The notes: a model not told the origin generated them from the letters alone. Counted from the first letter of the stretch, positions 24,784-34,776 are shown. The stretch is 64,000 nt of DNA from Alphaproteobacteria bacterium (GCA_015062285.1 SUUY01000003.1:62001-126000), one strand, 5' to 3'. Translations and numbers: made by a program.

Positions 24784-27420
24784 CTAGAATTTCTGAGCAA
24801 CAAAGTTACGCAAAGCATCAACTGCTAAGTCAAGCTTAGAAGTATCTGATCCTCCGGTTTGCGCCATATCTGGACGTCCACCTCCACCTTGAGCCCCAAC
24901 CAAAGGGGCAATATCTCTGATCATTTCAACAGCTGAGCATTTTTCTTTTATATCGTCACTCACCCCAATAACAACAGAAACCTTTCCTTCATTGGTGCTA
25001 AACAGAGCAACAATCAATTTTTCCGGATATTGAGCTTTTACCTCATCGACAAAAGCTTTTAATTCTTTTGCGGTTATGTTTTCCAAAATTCTGGCCACGA
25101 ATTTACAGCCGTTTATATTCTCAAAATTATTCGGATTATCTGCGGCTTTGTTACTTACAAAACGTTTTTTGAGTTCAAATAATTTTGTTTCAAGTTCTTT
25201 TTTCTCTTCTAATAGCTGAATAACTCTGGTTTCAATATCTGCAAGGCTGGCTTTAAGAGTTTGTCCAACTCTATGGAGTTTGTCTTCAACATCTTGATTG
25301 TATTTTTCAGCCGCAGCACCGGTTACACATTCTAATCGGCGTACGCCTGCAGCAATAGCCGATTCGCTAACAATATTAAAATATCCGATATCACCGGTAC
25401 GTTTTACGTGCGTGCCTCCGCAAAGCTCCATAGATAATCCGTCACCAACGCAAACAACGCGTACTTCGTCACCATATTTTTCACCAAATAAAGCCATGGC
25501 TCCGCTATTTACAGCTTCTTCTTGAGACATAATTTTGGTCTCAACTTTATGATTCTCTCGAATCATTTTGTTTACTTCTGCTTCCAATTCTCTTATTTCT
25601 GCTTCGGGAATCTGATGATTGTAAGCAATGTCAAAACGCATTCTTTCAGCTGCAACCATAGATCCTTTTTGGGTTACGCTTTTACCATATTTACTTTGTA
25701 AAGCTTTATGCAAAAGGTGAGTAACGGTGTGATTCCCTTCAATGGCATTACGGTTACTTTGTGCTACTTGCATAGATACGGTATCACCGAGTTTAACATT
25801 ACCACTAATGATTTTACATACATGAGCATGCATACCATCTAATTTTTTCTTGGTATCTGTAACCTCAATAATTAAACCATTTGCGGTGATAGTTCCTTTG
25901 TCTCCGACTTGACCGCCCATTTCGGCATAAAAAGGGGTTTGGTTAGCTAATAAGTAAAATTCTCCGTCACAGACCTCTTCAACAGAAGTTCCGTTTTGTA
26001 CTAATGCTGTAACTAAACAATCAGCCTTTAATGTTTTATAGCCCAAAAATTCGGTAGACCCTAATTTATCTTGCAATTCAAACCAAACCTTTTCGGTTCC
26101 GGCATCACCGGATCCGGCCCAATTTTTTCGAGCTTCAGCCTTTTGTTGTTCCATTGCTGCATCAAAAGCTTTTGTATCAACGTCAATACCACGATTTTTT
26201 AGAGCATCTTGGGTTAGATCAAGTGGAAAACCATAGGTATCATAAAGCTTGAATGCGGTTTCGCCATTAAACACATCACCTTCTTTTAAGCTGGCAGATT
26301 CTTCATCTAAAAGTTTAAGTCCTTTGCTCATTGTTTTGATAAAGCGTTCTTCTTCGGTTTTGATTGTTTCTTTTATTAAGGCTTCGGCATTATACAATTC
26401 CGGATATGCTTCACCCATTTCTTTTTGCAAAGCCGGAAGAAGTTTATACATCATTGGTTCGTTTACACCAAGTAGATGAGCATGACGCATTGCTCTACGC
26501 ATGATACGACGCAAAACATATCCTCGTCCCTCGTTAGATGGTAATACTCCATCAGCAATCAAAAATGCTGAAGATCTTAGGTGATCTGCAATTACGTTAT
26601 GTGATGATTGCAATTTTCCTTTAGGATCAGAATTTGCAATATCGGCAATTTCCTTAATCAAGTTTTGGAACAAATCAATTTCATAGTTAGAATGAACACC
26701 CTGCAAAATAGCAGAAATACGCTCCAAACCCATACCGGTATCAATACATTTTTGTTTTAATTCAATTCTGGATCCATCCGGTAAATCTTCAAACTCATCA
26801 AATACCAAGTTCCAAATTTCTATCCATCTGTCACCATCTTCTTCAGGTGTTCCTGGAAGTCCGCCCCAAACATGTTCTCCATGGTCATAAAAAATTTCAG
26901 AGCAATATCCGCAAGGTCCGGTGTCACCCATTTGCCAGAAGTTATCTTTTGTTTTTATACCGATAATTCTGTCTTCCGGAAGTCCGGAAATTTTACGCCA
27001 AATGTTTCTCGAAACCTCATCGGTATGAAAAACAGTCACAGCCAATCTGTCTTTGGGAAGCCCGAATTCTTTGGTAACCAATTCCCACGCATAAGAAATA
27101 GCTTCTTCCTTAAAGTAATCACCAAAAGAGAAATTTCCTAGCATTTCAAAAAATGTGTGGTGGCGAACATCATAACCTACACTGTCCAAATCATTGTGTT
27201 TTCCACCGGCTCTAACTGATTTTTGGGCTGTCGCCGCACGTTTGAATGCTGCATTTTCAACGCCGGTAAATATGTTTTTGAATTGCACCATACCTGAGTT
27301 TGTAAACATAAGGGTAGGGTCATTATTTGGCACCAAAGACGAAGACGGAATAATTTTATGTCCGTTTTTAGCAAAATAATTCAAAAATGTATTTCTAATT
27401 TCTTTAACTGTAGTAGTCAT
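24784..27420 (-). CDS. alaS: Alanyl-tRNA synthetase
   Basis: Charges tRNA-Ala and edits mischarged Ser/Gly. 878 aa from the ATG at 27420 (MTTTVKEIRNTFLNYFAKNG), the usual family start; a TTG frame to 27435 adds five residues. In order: class II catalytic domain (FTNSGMVQFKNIF, HTFFEMLGNFSFGDYFKEEA), helical tRNA-binding part (RRIMRRAMRHA), editing domain with zinc/active-site motifs HTVTHLLHK and ELCGGTHV, and the C-Ala domain ending VGAQGGGGRPDMAQTGG. Complete. It is transcribed away from sfsA, and the tandem small RNA genes follow its 3' end. Confidence 0.97.
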   Translation of the reverse strand: MTTTVKEIRNTFLNYFAKNGHKIIPSSSLVPNNDPTLMFTNSGMVQFKNIFTGVENAAFKRAATAQKSVRAGGKHNDLDSVGYDVRHHTFFEMLGNFSFGDYFKEEAISYAWELVTKEFGLPKDRLAVTVFHTDEVSRNIWRKISGLPEDRIIGIKTKDNFWQMGDTGPCGYCSEIFYDHGEHVWGGLPGTPEEDGDRWIEIWNLVFDEFEDLPDGSRIELKQKCIDTGMGLERISAILQGVHSNYEIDLFQNLIKEIADIANSDPKGKLQSSHNVIADHLRSSAFLIADGVLPSNEGRGYVLRRIMRRAMRHAHLLGVNEPMMYKLLPALQKEMGEAYPELYNAEALIKETIKTEEERFIKTMSKGLKLLDEESASLKEGDVFNGETAFKLYDTYGFPLDLTQDALKNRGIDVDTKAFDAAMEQQKAEARKNWAGSGDAGTEKVWFELQDKLGSTEFLGYKTLKADCLVTALVQNGTSVEEVCDGEFYLLANQTPFYAEMGGQVGDKGTITANGLIIEVTDTKKKLDGMHAHVCKIISGNVKLGDTVSMQVAQSNRNAIEGNHTVTHLLHKALQSKYGKSVTQKGSMVAAERMRFDIAYNHQIPEAEIRELEAEVNKMIRENHKVETKIMSQEEAVNSGAMALFGEKYGDEVRVVCVGDGLSMELCGGTHVKRTGDIGYFNIVSESAIAAGVRRLECVTGAAAEKYNQDVEDKLHRVGQTLKASLADIETRVIQLLEEKKELETKLFELKKRFVSNKAADNPNNFENINGCKFVARILENITAKELKAFVDEVKAQYPEKLIVALFSTNEGKVSVVIGVSDDIKEKCSAVEMIRDIAPLVGAQGGGGRPDMAQTGGSDTSKLDLAVDALRNFVAQKF

Positions 27421-27574
27421 TTTTTTTATTCCCAAAAATCCAAAAATGTTAGCTTATAATTCATAAAGCAAACTTGCCTTTCTGTCTAGAAGTTTTTTTC
27501 AAAAAAACAATAGTTATCCTTGCCAAATTAATAAAATTATATAATATTTAATTGCAATTTGGAGGGTAAATGGA

Positions 27575-28264
27575 GTGAACTATAATACTGATTTGCAAAA
27601 AGCCAAAGTAATCAGCGTATACAACAATCTGATTATTGATGCACGTTTAGAAGATAATTCTGTGGTATCGGTATTTTGTCCGGCTTTTGATGTTATAAAT
27701 ATGTGCAAACCGGAAACTACTATTTATATCCATCATGACAATAAATATAAGATTCCGTATAACTTAGAGTTTGTAGAACAAAAAACAGGATTGGTATATG
27801 CATGCCCTCACAAAAATAACGACCTATTTGAAGAGGCATTTAATGCCGGCAAATTAAAAGAGTTTGCTAAATATACAAACTGTCATCGGTTGACACCGTC
27901 TGATCACTTGCCTCATATCGATTTTGAGCTTAATAACTTATTAGGAGAAAAGTGTTTTGTATTTGTAACCAATGTATATACCAAACATGGTGGTGATGCC
28001 GTGTTTCCTATGGAGGTAAATTTCTTTGAGCTCGAAATGTTTGAAGATATGCAAAAACTTAGAAACCAAGGCTTTGAAACGTGTGCTTTTATGATAATTC
28101 CTCGCATGGATTGTCAGAATTTGCGCTTTGACTGGAAGTATTCTCCGCTGGCAGCAGGCAAATTATTTGAAGAAGCAAAAAACGGATTGAATTTTATCGG
28201 ATATAGTTGCAATATAGATGAAACAAGTATAACTCTATCAACCAATATTCCTATTTTATACTAA
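27575..28264 (+). CDS. sfsA: SfsA family protein (divergent)
   Basis: 229 aa with a GTG start nine bases after GGAGG. E. coli SfsA is a DNA-binding protein with a nuclease-like fold, first linked to sugar fermentation. The family layout is recognisable: AKVISVYNNLIIDARLEDNS at the start, FEAF-type helix, then HIDFELNNLL, FPMEVNFFELEMFEDMQKL and a late SPLAAGKLFEEAKNG. Key acidic residues of the core are partly changed (for example PDAVTERG of typical members reads FPMEVN here). Neighbours map and radC are the common alphaproteobacterial context, which supports the call. Confidence 0.7.
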   Translation: MNYNTDLQKAKVISVYNNLIIDARLEDNSVVSVFCPAFDVINMCKPETTIYIHHDNKYKIPYNLEFVEQKTGLVYACPHKNNDLFEEAFNAGKLKEFAKYTNCHRLTPSDHLPHIDFELNNLLGEKCFVFVTNVYTKHGGDAVFPMEVNFFELEMFEDMQKLRNQGFETCAFMIIPRMDCQNLRFDWKYSPLAAGKLFEEAKNGLNFIGYSCNIDETSITLSTNIPILY

Positions 28265-28277
28265 GAAAGGATAAATT

Positions 28278-29084
28278 GTGGCATATAAGCGTAAAGATGG
28301 TATCACAATTCATGATGATCCACAAGATTTTGAAAAAATGAGAAAAGCCGGTAAACTGGCGGCAGAGTGCCTAGACTACATAACACCATATGTTCAAGTT
28401 GGTATTACAACTGCAGAGCTGGATAATTTGTGTCATAAATTTATTGTTGACCATGGCGCTGTTCCGGCCTGTCTTGGATACAGAGGATATCCCAAAACTA
28501 CGTGTATATCAATCAACCATGTAATATGTCATGGCATTCCCGAAGAAGATCGTAAATTAGCAGATGGAGATATTGCTAACATTGATGTAACAGTTATTGT
28601 TGATGGCTGGTACGGTGATACTTCTCGTATGTATTATGCTGGAACACCCAAAATTAAGGCAAAACGCTTGTGTGATGTTACATACGAGTGTTTGATGCGA
28701 GGAATAGATGTTGTAAAACCTGGTGCTCGATTGGGTGATATTGGTGCTGTTATTGAAGAATATGCCCACAAATATGGATATTCGGTAGTAGATATGTTTT
28801 GTGGTCATGGTTTGGGTCAAGTTTTTCATGATGAGCCTAATGTACTGCATTGTGGTCGTAAAGGTACGGGGGCATTATTGGAGGAAGGTATGTTTTTTAC
28901 CATTGAGCCTATGATAAATATTGGAAAACCCGACGCCATAATTCTTCAAAACGGTTGGACTGCCGTAACTCGAGACAAAACTCTTTCCGCTCAATTTGAA
29001 CATTCTTTAGCAGTTACAAAAGACGGCTGTGAGGTGTTTACGTATTCCCCAAAAGGACTGGATCGTCCTCCATACAAATTATAA
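28278..29084 (+). CDS. map: Methionine aminopeptidase, type I
   Basis: Removes N-terminal Met from nascent proteins. 268 aa, GTG start with AAAGGA upstream, 13 bases after sfsA. All five metal ligands are present: Asp103 and Asp114 (NIDVTVIVDGWYGDTSR), His177 (CGHGLGQVFH), Glu210 (FFTIEPMI) and Glu241 (SAQFEHSLAVT). His85 in VICHGIP is the substrate-side histidine. radC starts 16 bases downstream with its ribosome site just after the stop. Confidence 0.97.
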   Translation: MAYKRKDGITIHDDPQDFEKMRKAGKLAAECLDYITPYVQVGITTAELDNLCHKFIVDHGAVPACLGYRGYPKTTCISINHVICHGIPEEDRKLADGDIANIDVTVIVDGWYGDTSRMYYAGTPKIKAKRLCDVTYECLMRGIDVVKPGARLGDIGAVIEEYAHKYGYSVVDMFCGHGLGQVFHDEPNVLHCGRKGTGALLEEGMFFTIEPMINIGKPDAIILQNGWTAVTRDKTLSAQFEHSLAVTKDGCEVFTYSPKGLDRPPYKL

Positions 29085-29100
29085 GAAAGTAGGGGACTAT

Positions 29101-29808
29101 ATGACACAATCAGATGCTAAGCCGGATTATTTAGGACACAGAGAAAGACTTCGTCAGAGATTTCTGCTGAGTGACGGTAAGGATATGGCCGATTATGAAT
29201 TGCTTGAATTGGTTTTAACCATTTCGTTACCGCGTAAAGATGTTAAACCTTTAGCAAAAACTCTGATTAACAAATTTGGCAGTTTTGCAAATGTAGTTAA
29301 TGCAGACAAAGATGAGCTATGTAAAATTTCCGGCGTCAAGGAAAACACCACTACAATCCTTAAGATCATAAACGTTGCAGCTCAACGTACAACATGGCAA
29401 AATTTACAGTCTCTTGATGGTCCAATTATTCTAAACCTTGATGCTTTAATCGATTACTGTCGTTCAGCTATGTGTTATTCCGATGTTGAAGAATTTAGAT
29501 TAATATATCTGGATTCCAAACTTCATGTTGTAGGTCAGGAGATAATGCAAAGAGGAACAATAAATAGTGTTGCTATTCATCCGCGAGAAGTTATTAAGGC
29601 CACAATGAATAATCACGCCGCATCTATTATCATGGTTCATAATCATCCTTCAGGTAGTGTAAAGCCATCAAAATCAGATGTTACAATGACAGAGCGCATA
29701 GATGAAGCTTGCGATAGCATAGGTATAAAATTATTGGATCATTTGGTAATAAGCAAAAACGATTATTACAGCTTTGCTCAACATAACATTCTTAAAAACA
29801 AGTCGTAA
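29101..29808 (+). CDS. radC: RadC/JAB-domain DNA repair-associated protein
   Basis: 235 aa from the ATG at 29101 (GGGGA upstream); the frame stays open further back into map but lacks a start signal. Residues ~15-95 hold the UPF0758 helix-hairpin-helix part (MADYELLELVLTISLPRKDV, CKISGVKENT), residues ~110-230 the JAB1/MPN metalloprotease fold with IIMVHNHPSGSVKPSKSD, the full HxH...D zinc motif. Despite the name its role in repair is unproven. Third gene of the sfsA-map-radC unit. Confidence 0.94.
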   Translation: MTQSDAKPDYLGHRERLRQRFLLSDGKDMADYELLELVLTISLPRKDVKPLAKTLINKFGSFANVVNADKDELCKISGVKENTTTILKIINVAAQRTTWQNLQSLDGPIILNLDALIDYCRSAMCYSDVEEFRLIYLDSKLHVVGQEIMQRGTINSVAIHPREVIKATMNNHAASIIMVHNHPSGSVKPSKSDVTMTERIDEACDSIGIKLLDHLVISKNDYYSFAQHNILKNKS

Positions 29809-29813
29809 ATAAA

Positions 29814-30416
29814 TTAATTATTCAAATACAAGCCAATCATATGGGTTAAATTGCTGGTAAACAGTTTAACCGATATGGCTAGCAATATAATACCAAAGAA
29901 TTTACGAATCATATATAAGATACCGGCTCCGATATACTTATCTATTTTTTTTGTTAGCTTCAAAACCAAATAAACAATTCCCATATTTGCCAATACAGCC
30001 AACCAAATATTTATATTTGCATACTGCGAACGAATGGATATTAAAGTTGTTAGTGCACCTGCACCTGCAATCAAAGGAAAGACAATCGGAAAGAAAGTAG
30101 AGTCTTTGGGAGCATCTTCCGGATCTTGAAAAATCTGAATATCTAAAATCATTTCCAAAGCCATAATAAATATAACCAATGAGCCGGCAATAGCAAAAGA
30201 TTCTATGTTTACATTAAACAATTGTAAAAAAGCTTCTCCCACAAAGAAAAAGATAATAAACATTAACAAAGAGAGTAGGGTTGCTTTTCCGGCATAAATT
30301 TTGCGTTTGCATTTTTTTAAAGAAATGAAAATAGGGATAGATCCTGTAACATCAATAATCGCAAACAAAACAAAGAAAGCACTTACAAATTCCTGAAAAT
30401 TAAAACTTCCTAACAT
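29814..30416 (-). CDS. MarC-family integral membrane protein
   Basis: 200 aa with six predicted helices. Start taken at 30416 (MLGSFNFQEFVSAFFVLFAI), which has AGGAG seven bases upstream; the longer frame adds 14 polar residues without support. Family motifs FAIIDVTGSIPIFISLKK and the second-half repeat with FFPIVFPLIAGAGALTT are clear. The transported substrate is unknown; the old link with antibiotic resistance has not held. Convergent with radC, the two stops only a few bases apart. Confidence 0.9.
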   Translation of the reverse strand: MLGSFNFQEFVSAFFVLFAIIDVTGSIPIFISLKKCKRKIYAGKATLLSLLMFIIFFFVGEAFLQLFNVNIESFAIAGSLVIFIMALEMILDIQIFQDPEDAPKDSTFFPIVFPLIAGAGALTTLISIRSQYANINIWLAVLANMGIVYLVLKLTKKIDKYIGAGILYMIRKFFGIILLAISVKLFTSNLTHMIGLYLNN

Positions 30417-30461
30417 TAAGTTTCTCCTAAAATTGCTTGCGAAAAATGATATTTGCAAAAA

Positions 30462-30866
30462 CTATGACTTTGATTTTTCCAACGCTTCTTCAAGCTCTTT
30501 TTTTATATTTACCAATTGTTGTTGCAAGGAAATAATAAGTTCATTAGATTGGGTATCTAACTCAACCTGATGAGCATCAAAAAAGTCCTTTTGAATTTCT
30601 TCACCGACTAAGTTTTTAATTCCTTTTTCCTTAAAGAGCTTTTGTACACCTTCAATGGTATATCTTTTATTATAAAGATAATGCTGAATTGTTTTAATTA
30701 TCTCAACATCATCAGGACGATAATATCTGCGCCCACCACTGCGTTTCATTGGTTTTATTTGGTCAAATTTAGTTTCCCAAAAACGCAAAACATGAGTTGC
30801 AATACCAAGCTCTTCAGCAACTTCGGCAATGGTTCTAAATGCTGATTTACTCTTATTTACCGGCAT
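30462..30866 (-). CDS. MerR-family transcriptional regulator
   Basis: 134 aa. Residues 10-80 are the winged helix-turn-helix: [25 protein letters not shown] then [16 protein letters not shown]. The C-terminal part is a short coiled coil ([19 protein letters not shown]) without an effector domain or metal-binding Cys. This minimal form, located directly after ihfA, is standard in alphaproteobacteria. Ligand unknown. It is 23 bases after ihfA and likely the last gene of the plsX operon. Confidence 0.92.
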   Translation of the reverse strand: MPVNKSKSAFRTIAEVAEELGIATHVLRFWETKFDQIKPMKRSGGRRYYRPDDVEIIKTIQHYLYNKRYTIEGVQKLFKEKGIKNLVGEEIQKDFFDAHQVELDTQSNELIISLQQQLVNIKKELEEALEKSKS

Positions 30867-30888
30867 AGCTCACCAAACAATATTAGAT

Positions 30889-31173
30889 TTAGGCGTTGAT
30901 AATTTTACGCATTGTTTGGGAAGGCTTAAAAGAAATCACGCGACGAGGCGTAATAACAGCTTCAACACCGGTTTTAGGATTACGACCGGAGCGTGCTTTT
31001 TTATCACGCAAAGAAAAAGTACCAAAAGAAGACAATTTCACGTCGTTGCCACTGCTGAGTTCATTAACTATTTCATCAAGAATCATATCCAAAATATCAC
31101 CGGAATCTTTTCTGGAAAGACCGATTTCTTCATAAATTGTTTCTGCAATATCAGCGCGAGTAATAGTTTTCAT
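30889..31173 (-). CDS. ihfA: Integration host factor subunit alpha
   Basis: 94-aa DNA-bending protein of the HU/IHF family that works with IhfB. It begins TRADIAETIYEEIGLSRKDS, has the beta-arm RSGRNPKTGVEAVITPRRV with the intercalating Pro, and ends FKPSQTMRKIINA. GAGGA precedes the ATG. The neighbourhood fabH-ihfA-merR is the alphaproteobacterial order. Confidence 0.95.
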   Translation of the reverse strand: MKTITRADIAETIYEEIGLSRKDSGDILDMILDEIVNELSSGNDVKLSSFGTFSLRDKKARSGRNPKTGVEAVITPRRVISFKPSQTMRKIINA

Positions 31174-31281
31174 TTTATCCTCTTTTATAAGTTTTTCAGT
31201 TCAAATTAATTCAGAAGAAATTTCTATATCAAAAAGCAGATTATGGCAATACCTAATCCACAGATTTTTATAAAAATATTT

Positions 31282-32250
31282 TTAAATTTTAATCGCGGCA
31301 CCGCCCCAAGTAAATCCGGCTCCCATAGCTGTTATCACAATGGTTTGGCCTTTTTGTATTTTTCCTTGTTCTATATTTTGTGATAAAGCCAAAGGAATAG
31401 ATGCAGCAGAAGTATTACCTACATTTTCAATATTGACAATAACCTTGCTTTTATCAACACCCATTCTTTGAGCAGTTCCGTCAATAATACGGATATTTGC
31501 TTGGTGAGGAATCAGCCAATCAATGTCATTTATCGTAAGATTTGCTAATTCTATAGCTTTATTAGCACCTTCGGCCAATGCATTAACCGCATATTTAAAT
31601 ACTTCTTTACCTTCCATTATAATAAATCCGGGAGATTGAGTTGTAGATGTTCCTCCACTTGTACGCAATTCGGTGGTATGTTTGCAATCAGCGAATATTT
31701 TAGTTGATAATATCCCGATAGTATCGTTAGTTTCTTTTGCTTGCAAAACAACGGCTCCGGCGCCATCTCCGAACAAGACGCAAGTTCCGCGATCTGTCCA
31801 ATCTGTAACTTTAGAAAGTGTTTCAGCCCCAATCACCAAAGCATTTTTTACTTGTCCGAGTTTAATCATATTGTCAGCTAACGTCAGAGCATAAACAAAA
31901 CCTGAACATGCAGCAGAAATATCAAAAGCAGGGACCCCAGATTTGACACCGACTTTTTCAGCAACAACTAAAGCTGTTGCCGGGGTTGAATAATCTGGAG
32001 TAATAGTTGCCAAAACAACCAAGTCCAAGTCTTCAGCTGAAATTTTTGCGTTTGCCAAAGCCATTTTAGCAGCGTTAGCAGCTAAATCAGAAGTGGTTTC
32101 GGTTTCTACAATATGTCGAGCTCTAATTCCTGTTCGGGTTGATATCCACTCATCGTTAGTATCAACTATTTTAGATAAATCATTATTAGTGAGAGTTTTT
32201 GCAGGAAGATAATGCCCACAACCGGCAACAACAGACCTAATAGACATCAT
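31282..32250 (-). CDS. fabH: 3-oxoacyl-ACP synthase III
   Basis: Starts fatty-acid synthesis by condensing acetyl-CoA with malonyl-ACP. 322 aa. The catalytic triad is complete: Cys near 115 in ISAACSGFVYAL, His in IPHQANIRII and Asn in NVGNTSAASIP. Two ATG codons are adjacent at the start; AGGAGG lies six bases before the first. The 5' end overlaps the last codons of plsX, a normal coupling for this pair. Confidence 0.97.
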   Translation of the reverse strand: MMSIRSVVAGCGHYLPAKTLTNNDLSKIVDTNDEWISTRTGIRARHIVETETTSDLAANAAKMALANAKISAEDLDLVVLATITPDYSTPATALVVAEKVGVKSGVPAFDISAACSGFVYALTLADNMIKLGQVKNALVIGAETLSKVTDWTDRGTCVLFGDGAGAVVLQAKETNDTIGILSTKIFADCKHTTELRTSGGTSTTQSPGFIIMEGKEVFKYAVNALAEGANKAIELANLTINDIDWLIPHQANIRIIDGTAQRMGVDKSKVIVNIENVGNTSAASIPLALSQNIEQGKIQKGQTIVITAMGAGFTWGGAAIKI

Positions 32251-33286
32251 ATATTGCCTCCTGAGCCAATTCGTCCAAATCTACTTTTTCAATTTCTTCA
32301 CGAATAGTTGTAACAAAATTTTGGCGAACTAAGCTTATAGCATTATTAACCGCAACAGAGAAGCCGAGAGCATCAGTTCCGCCGTGGCTTTTCACCGACA
32401 AACCGTTAAGACCGACAAACATGGCCCCGTTATAAAGGCGAGGGTCCATCGTCTTTTTGATTTTTAATATCACGCCCAACATAAACGGAATGCCGAGTTT
32501 TGCCCAAAATGAACTTTTAACGGCATCTTTAACCATTCTGATCACCAAACGTGCAGTGCCCTCTGTCGATTTTAAGGCTATGTTACCGGTAAAACCATCA
32601 GAAACAATAACATCAGCCACACCGTTTGGAATCTCATGAGGTTCAATATAACCGCGGAAATCAATATTCATTTTAGAATTTTTAATTAGTTGTGCTGCTT
32701 GTCTGATTTCTTCTTTGCCCTTCATTTCTTCGGCTCCGATGTTTAGCAAAGCAATTCTTGGTTTTTCGATTCCTAAAGCATTTCTGGCCAAAATGTCACC
32801 CATCAAAGAAAATTCAGCCAAGTTAATCGCACTGCATTCTGTGTTTGCCCCCAAATCAAGCATAACATATTTTCCGGTTCTGTGCGGCATAATACTTACA
32901 ATAGCAGGGCGGTGTATTTTGGTAATTGTTTTTAACACAAGTTTGGATATAGCCATCAACGCACCGGTATTTCCGGCAGAAACTATTGCTTGAGCTTCAC
33001 CTTTTTTAACGGCATCAATAGCCATATACATACTTGTATTTCTGTTTCTTATTACCTGAGATGGCTTATCTTCATTTCTAACCATTTCGGATGTGTGTCT
33101 CAATTCGCAAACTTTGCTTAGATCGGGATATTGCTCAAGAATAGGCTTTACTTTAGCTTCATCACCAAACAAGATAAAACGAGCATCAGGATTTTTTTTG
33201 ATAGCAATAGCCAATCCCTCAATTACGACTCGTGGAGACTTATCTCCACCCATAGCATCAACCGAAATTACCAGATTGTTATTCAT
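32237..33286 (-). CDS. plsX: Phosphate acyltransferase PlsX
   Basis: Converts acyl-ACP to acyl-phosphate for phospholipid synthesis. 349 aa from the ATG at 33286 (MNNNLVISVDAMGGDKSPRV); an upstream in-frame ATG at 33304 has no ribosome site. Typical segments: ISVDAMGGD, IVSAGNTGALMA, MLDLGANTECSA, VSDGFTGNIALKSTEG and the last MFVGLNGLSVKSHGGTDA. It overlaps fabH by 14 bases. A terminator separates it from rpmF, so it may have its own promoter. Confidence 0.96.
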   Translation of the reverse strand: MNNNLVISVDAMGGDKSPRVVIEGLAIAIKKNPDARFILFGDEAKVKPILEQYPDLSKVCELRHTSEMVRNEDKPSQVIRNRNTSMYMAIDAVKKGEAQAIVSAGNTGALMAISKLVLKTITKIHRPAIVSIMPHRTGKYVMLDLGANTECSAINLAEFSLMGDILARNALGIEKPRIALLNIGAEEMKGKEEIRQAAQLIKNSKMNIDFRGYIEPHEIPNGVADVIVSDGFTGNIALKSTEGTARLVIRMVKDAVKSSFWAKLGIPFMLGVILKIKKTMDPRLYNGAMFVGLNGLSVKSHGGTDALGFSVAVNNAISLVRQNFVTTIREEIEKVDLDELAQEAIYDVY

Positions 33287-33320
33287 CGATACAACCAGCT
33301 CCATTTAATAAATAAAATAA

Positions 33321-33352
33321 ATAAAAAATGCCTCAGACCGTAAGTCTGAGGC
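33321..33352 (-). terminator. Terminator after rpmF
   Basis: GCCTCAGAC (33330-33338) pairs with GTCTGAGGC (33344-33352), five-base loop, then ATTTTTTATT on the minus strand. Confidence 0.85.
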
Positions 33353-33366
33353 TGTTATGATTTTAA

Positions 33367-33558
33367 TTACTCAGCGTCGGCAGTTTTTTGAGCAACTACT
33401 TCGCGGCCATCATACTGTCCGCAAGAAGGACAAACGTTGTGAGGCTTTTTGAGCTCACCGCAGTTTGGGCATTCCATATAAGCATTTGCCTTCAATGCAT
33501 CGTGAGAACGACGCATATTACGACGAGATTGAGATGTTTTTTTCTTAGGTGTAGCCAT
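33367..33558 (-). CDS. rpmF: 50S ribosomal protein L32
   Basis: 63 aa. Starts [20 protein letters not shown] as expected and carries two Cys pairs in [20 protein letters not shown], the zinc-ribbon (C+) form. It lies between yceD and plsX, the usual position in many bacteria. A terminator follows. Confidence 0.96.
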   Translation of the reverse strand: MATPKKKTSQSRRNMRRSHDALKANAYMECPNCGELKKPHNVCPSCGQYDGREVVAQKTADAE

Positions 33559-33716
33559 TTTATTATACTCTAAAATTAATGTTGTTTATCAATTCAATCG
33601 GCATTAATACTCCATTTAGTTTTTAAAATCAACTAAATAAAATGCCTTTTTGCGAAATTCTGCACTCCTTTTACCTAATAATTTTACCTTTGGCAAGCAT
33701 TTTTTTTATTATCTTA

Positions 33717-34235
33717 TTACTTCTTTAGTTTTGCCAAAGCAGCAAACGGATTTGTTTTTTTAGTTGTCTCTTCATCAAATTCTGATTCAAATTTAAAAAC
33801 TTCACCTTCTTTGCGAGGAAAATCTTCTAAAATTAAAGCAAGTTGCTCCATTGCAATATCCGCTAAATCAATTTGTCCGTTTTCAACCGGATCAGGAACA
33901 TCATCATCAAACTCAAGATCTAAATCTTTTATTTGGTCATAAGTAATTTCAGTGTCGAATTGCATTGCAAAATCTGTACTGTAATTTTTGATAAACTTAT
34001 CTAAGCTGACCACACTGGTATGTTCTACATCTGCGACAACATTACCTGTAACATCGATTTTGTGAGTTTTATACTTAAACAACACATCAACTCTTGCTTC
34101 AAACCTAAGTACATCATCAAGTTTCAGTACCTCGGCAATATATTTTAATTGTTCTTTATTTGCCTTAAGATAATAAGTTTTGGTTCCATTGCCCATATCA
34201 TCAATTTGCAAAGGATGTGAAAAAAGCTTTTGCAT
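33717..34235 (-). CDS. YceD/DUF177 family protein
   Basis: 172 aa. The conserved part has DDVLRFEARVDVLFKYKTH, then an acidic stretch DLDLEFDDDVPDPVENGQID and the helix LADIAMEQLALILEDFPRK, all typical of YceD. Members are implicated in 23S rRNA accumulation. Position upstream of rpmF and divergent from bamE matches alphaproteobacteria. AAGGA lies ahead of the ATG. The usual Cys pair of some homologues is absent. Confidence 0.88.
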   Translation of the reverse strand: MQKLFSHPLQIDDMGNGTKTYYLKANKEQLKYIAEVLKLDDVLRFEARVDVLFKYKTHKIDVTGNVVADVEHTSVVSLDKFIKNYSTDFAMQFDTEITYDQIKDLDLEFDDDVPDPVENGQIDLADIAMEQLALILEDFPRKEGEVFKFESEFDEETTKKTNPFAALAKLKK

Positions 34236-34300
34236 AAATATTTTCCTTATGATATAAAATGACCAAATTTATATATGGATATAACTGCAAGGATAATCAT

Positions 34301-34774
34301 ATGTCAACATACAAAATTGCACTAACAACATTAGTTATTGGTTTTATCACCGCTTGTTCAAGCTCCAAAACAAACGAATGGTTTGTTTCCCACACCGGCA
34401 ACATGCCTTCTGAAGAGCGCATATCTCAAATTGCAAAAGGCGATTCTCAAGAAAAAGTATTAGGCGTTTTGGGTTCACCATCATCTGTGGTGTCATTAGA
34501 TAAAAATACATGGATTTATATGTCATCATCAATTAAAAAAGTAGCATTTCTTGCTCCTAAAGAAGTTGATAGAGATGTTTTGACCATTCGATTTAATGAT
34601 CAAGGAAAAGTTATTGAAATAAGTCGTTTGGATGAAGATTGTGGTGAGAATGTGAGTGTTAGCCAAGATGAAACAGAAGCTCCCGGTGAGCAACAAGGAT
34701 TTTTCCGCAAATACTTTGGCGGGGTAGGGCAATATAATCCCCTTTCCGGACTGGGAAATCGATCTGATTTATAA
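34301..34774 (+). CDS. bamE: Outer membrane assembly lipoprotein BamE (SmpA/OmlA)
   Basis: 157 aa from the ATG at 34301, with AGGA eight bases upstream; the frame is open further back to 34259. Lipobox ITAC at residues 16-19. The BamE fold follows: ISQIAKGDSQEKVLGVLGSP, a Trp-Ile-Tyr strand (NTWIYMSS) and VLTIRFNDQGKVIEI. It is an accessory of the BAM complex on the periplasmic side of the outer membrane. A Gly/Asn-rich tail of about 40 residues is longer than in E. coli. Divergent from yceD. Confidence 0.9.
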   Translation: MSTYKIALTTLVIGFITACSSSKTNEWFVSHTGNMPSEERISQIAKGDSQEKVLGVLGSPSSVVSLDKNTWIYMSSSIKKVAFLAPKEVDRDVLTIRFNDQGKVIEISRLDEDCGENVSVSQDETEAPGEQQGFFRKYFGGVGQYNPLSGLGNRSDL

Positions 34775-34776
34775 AA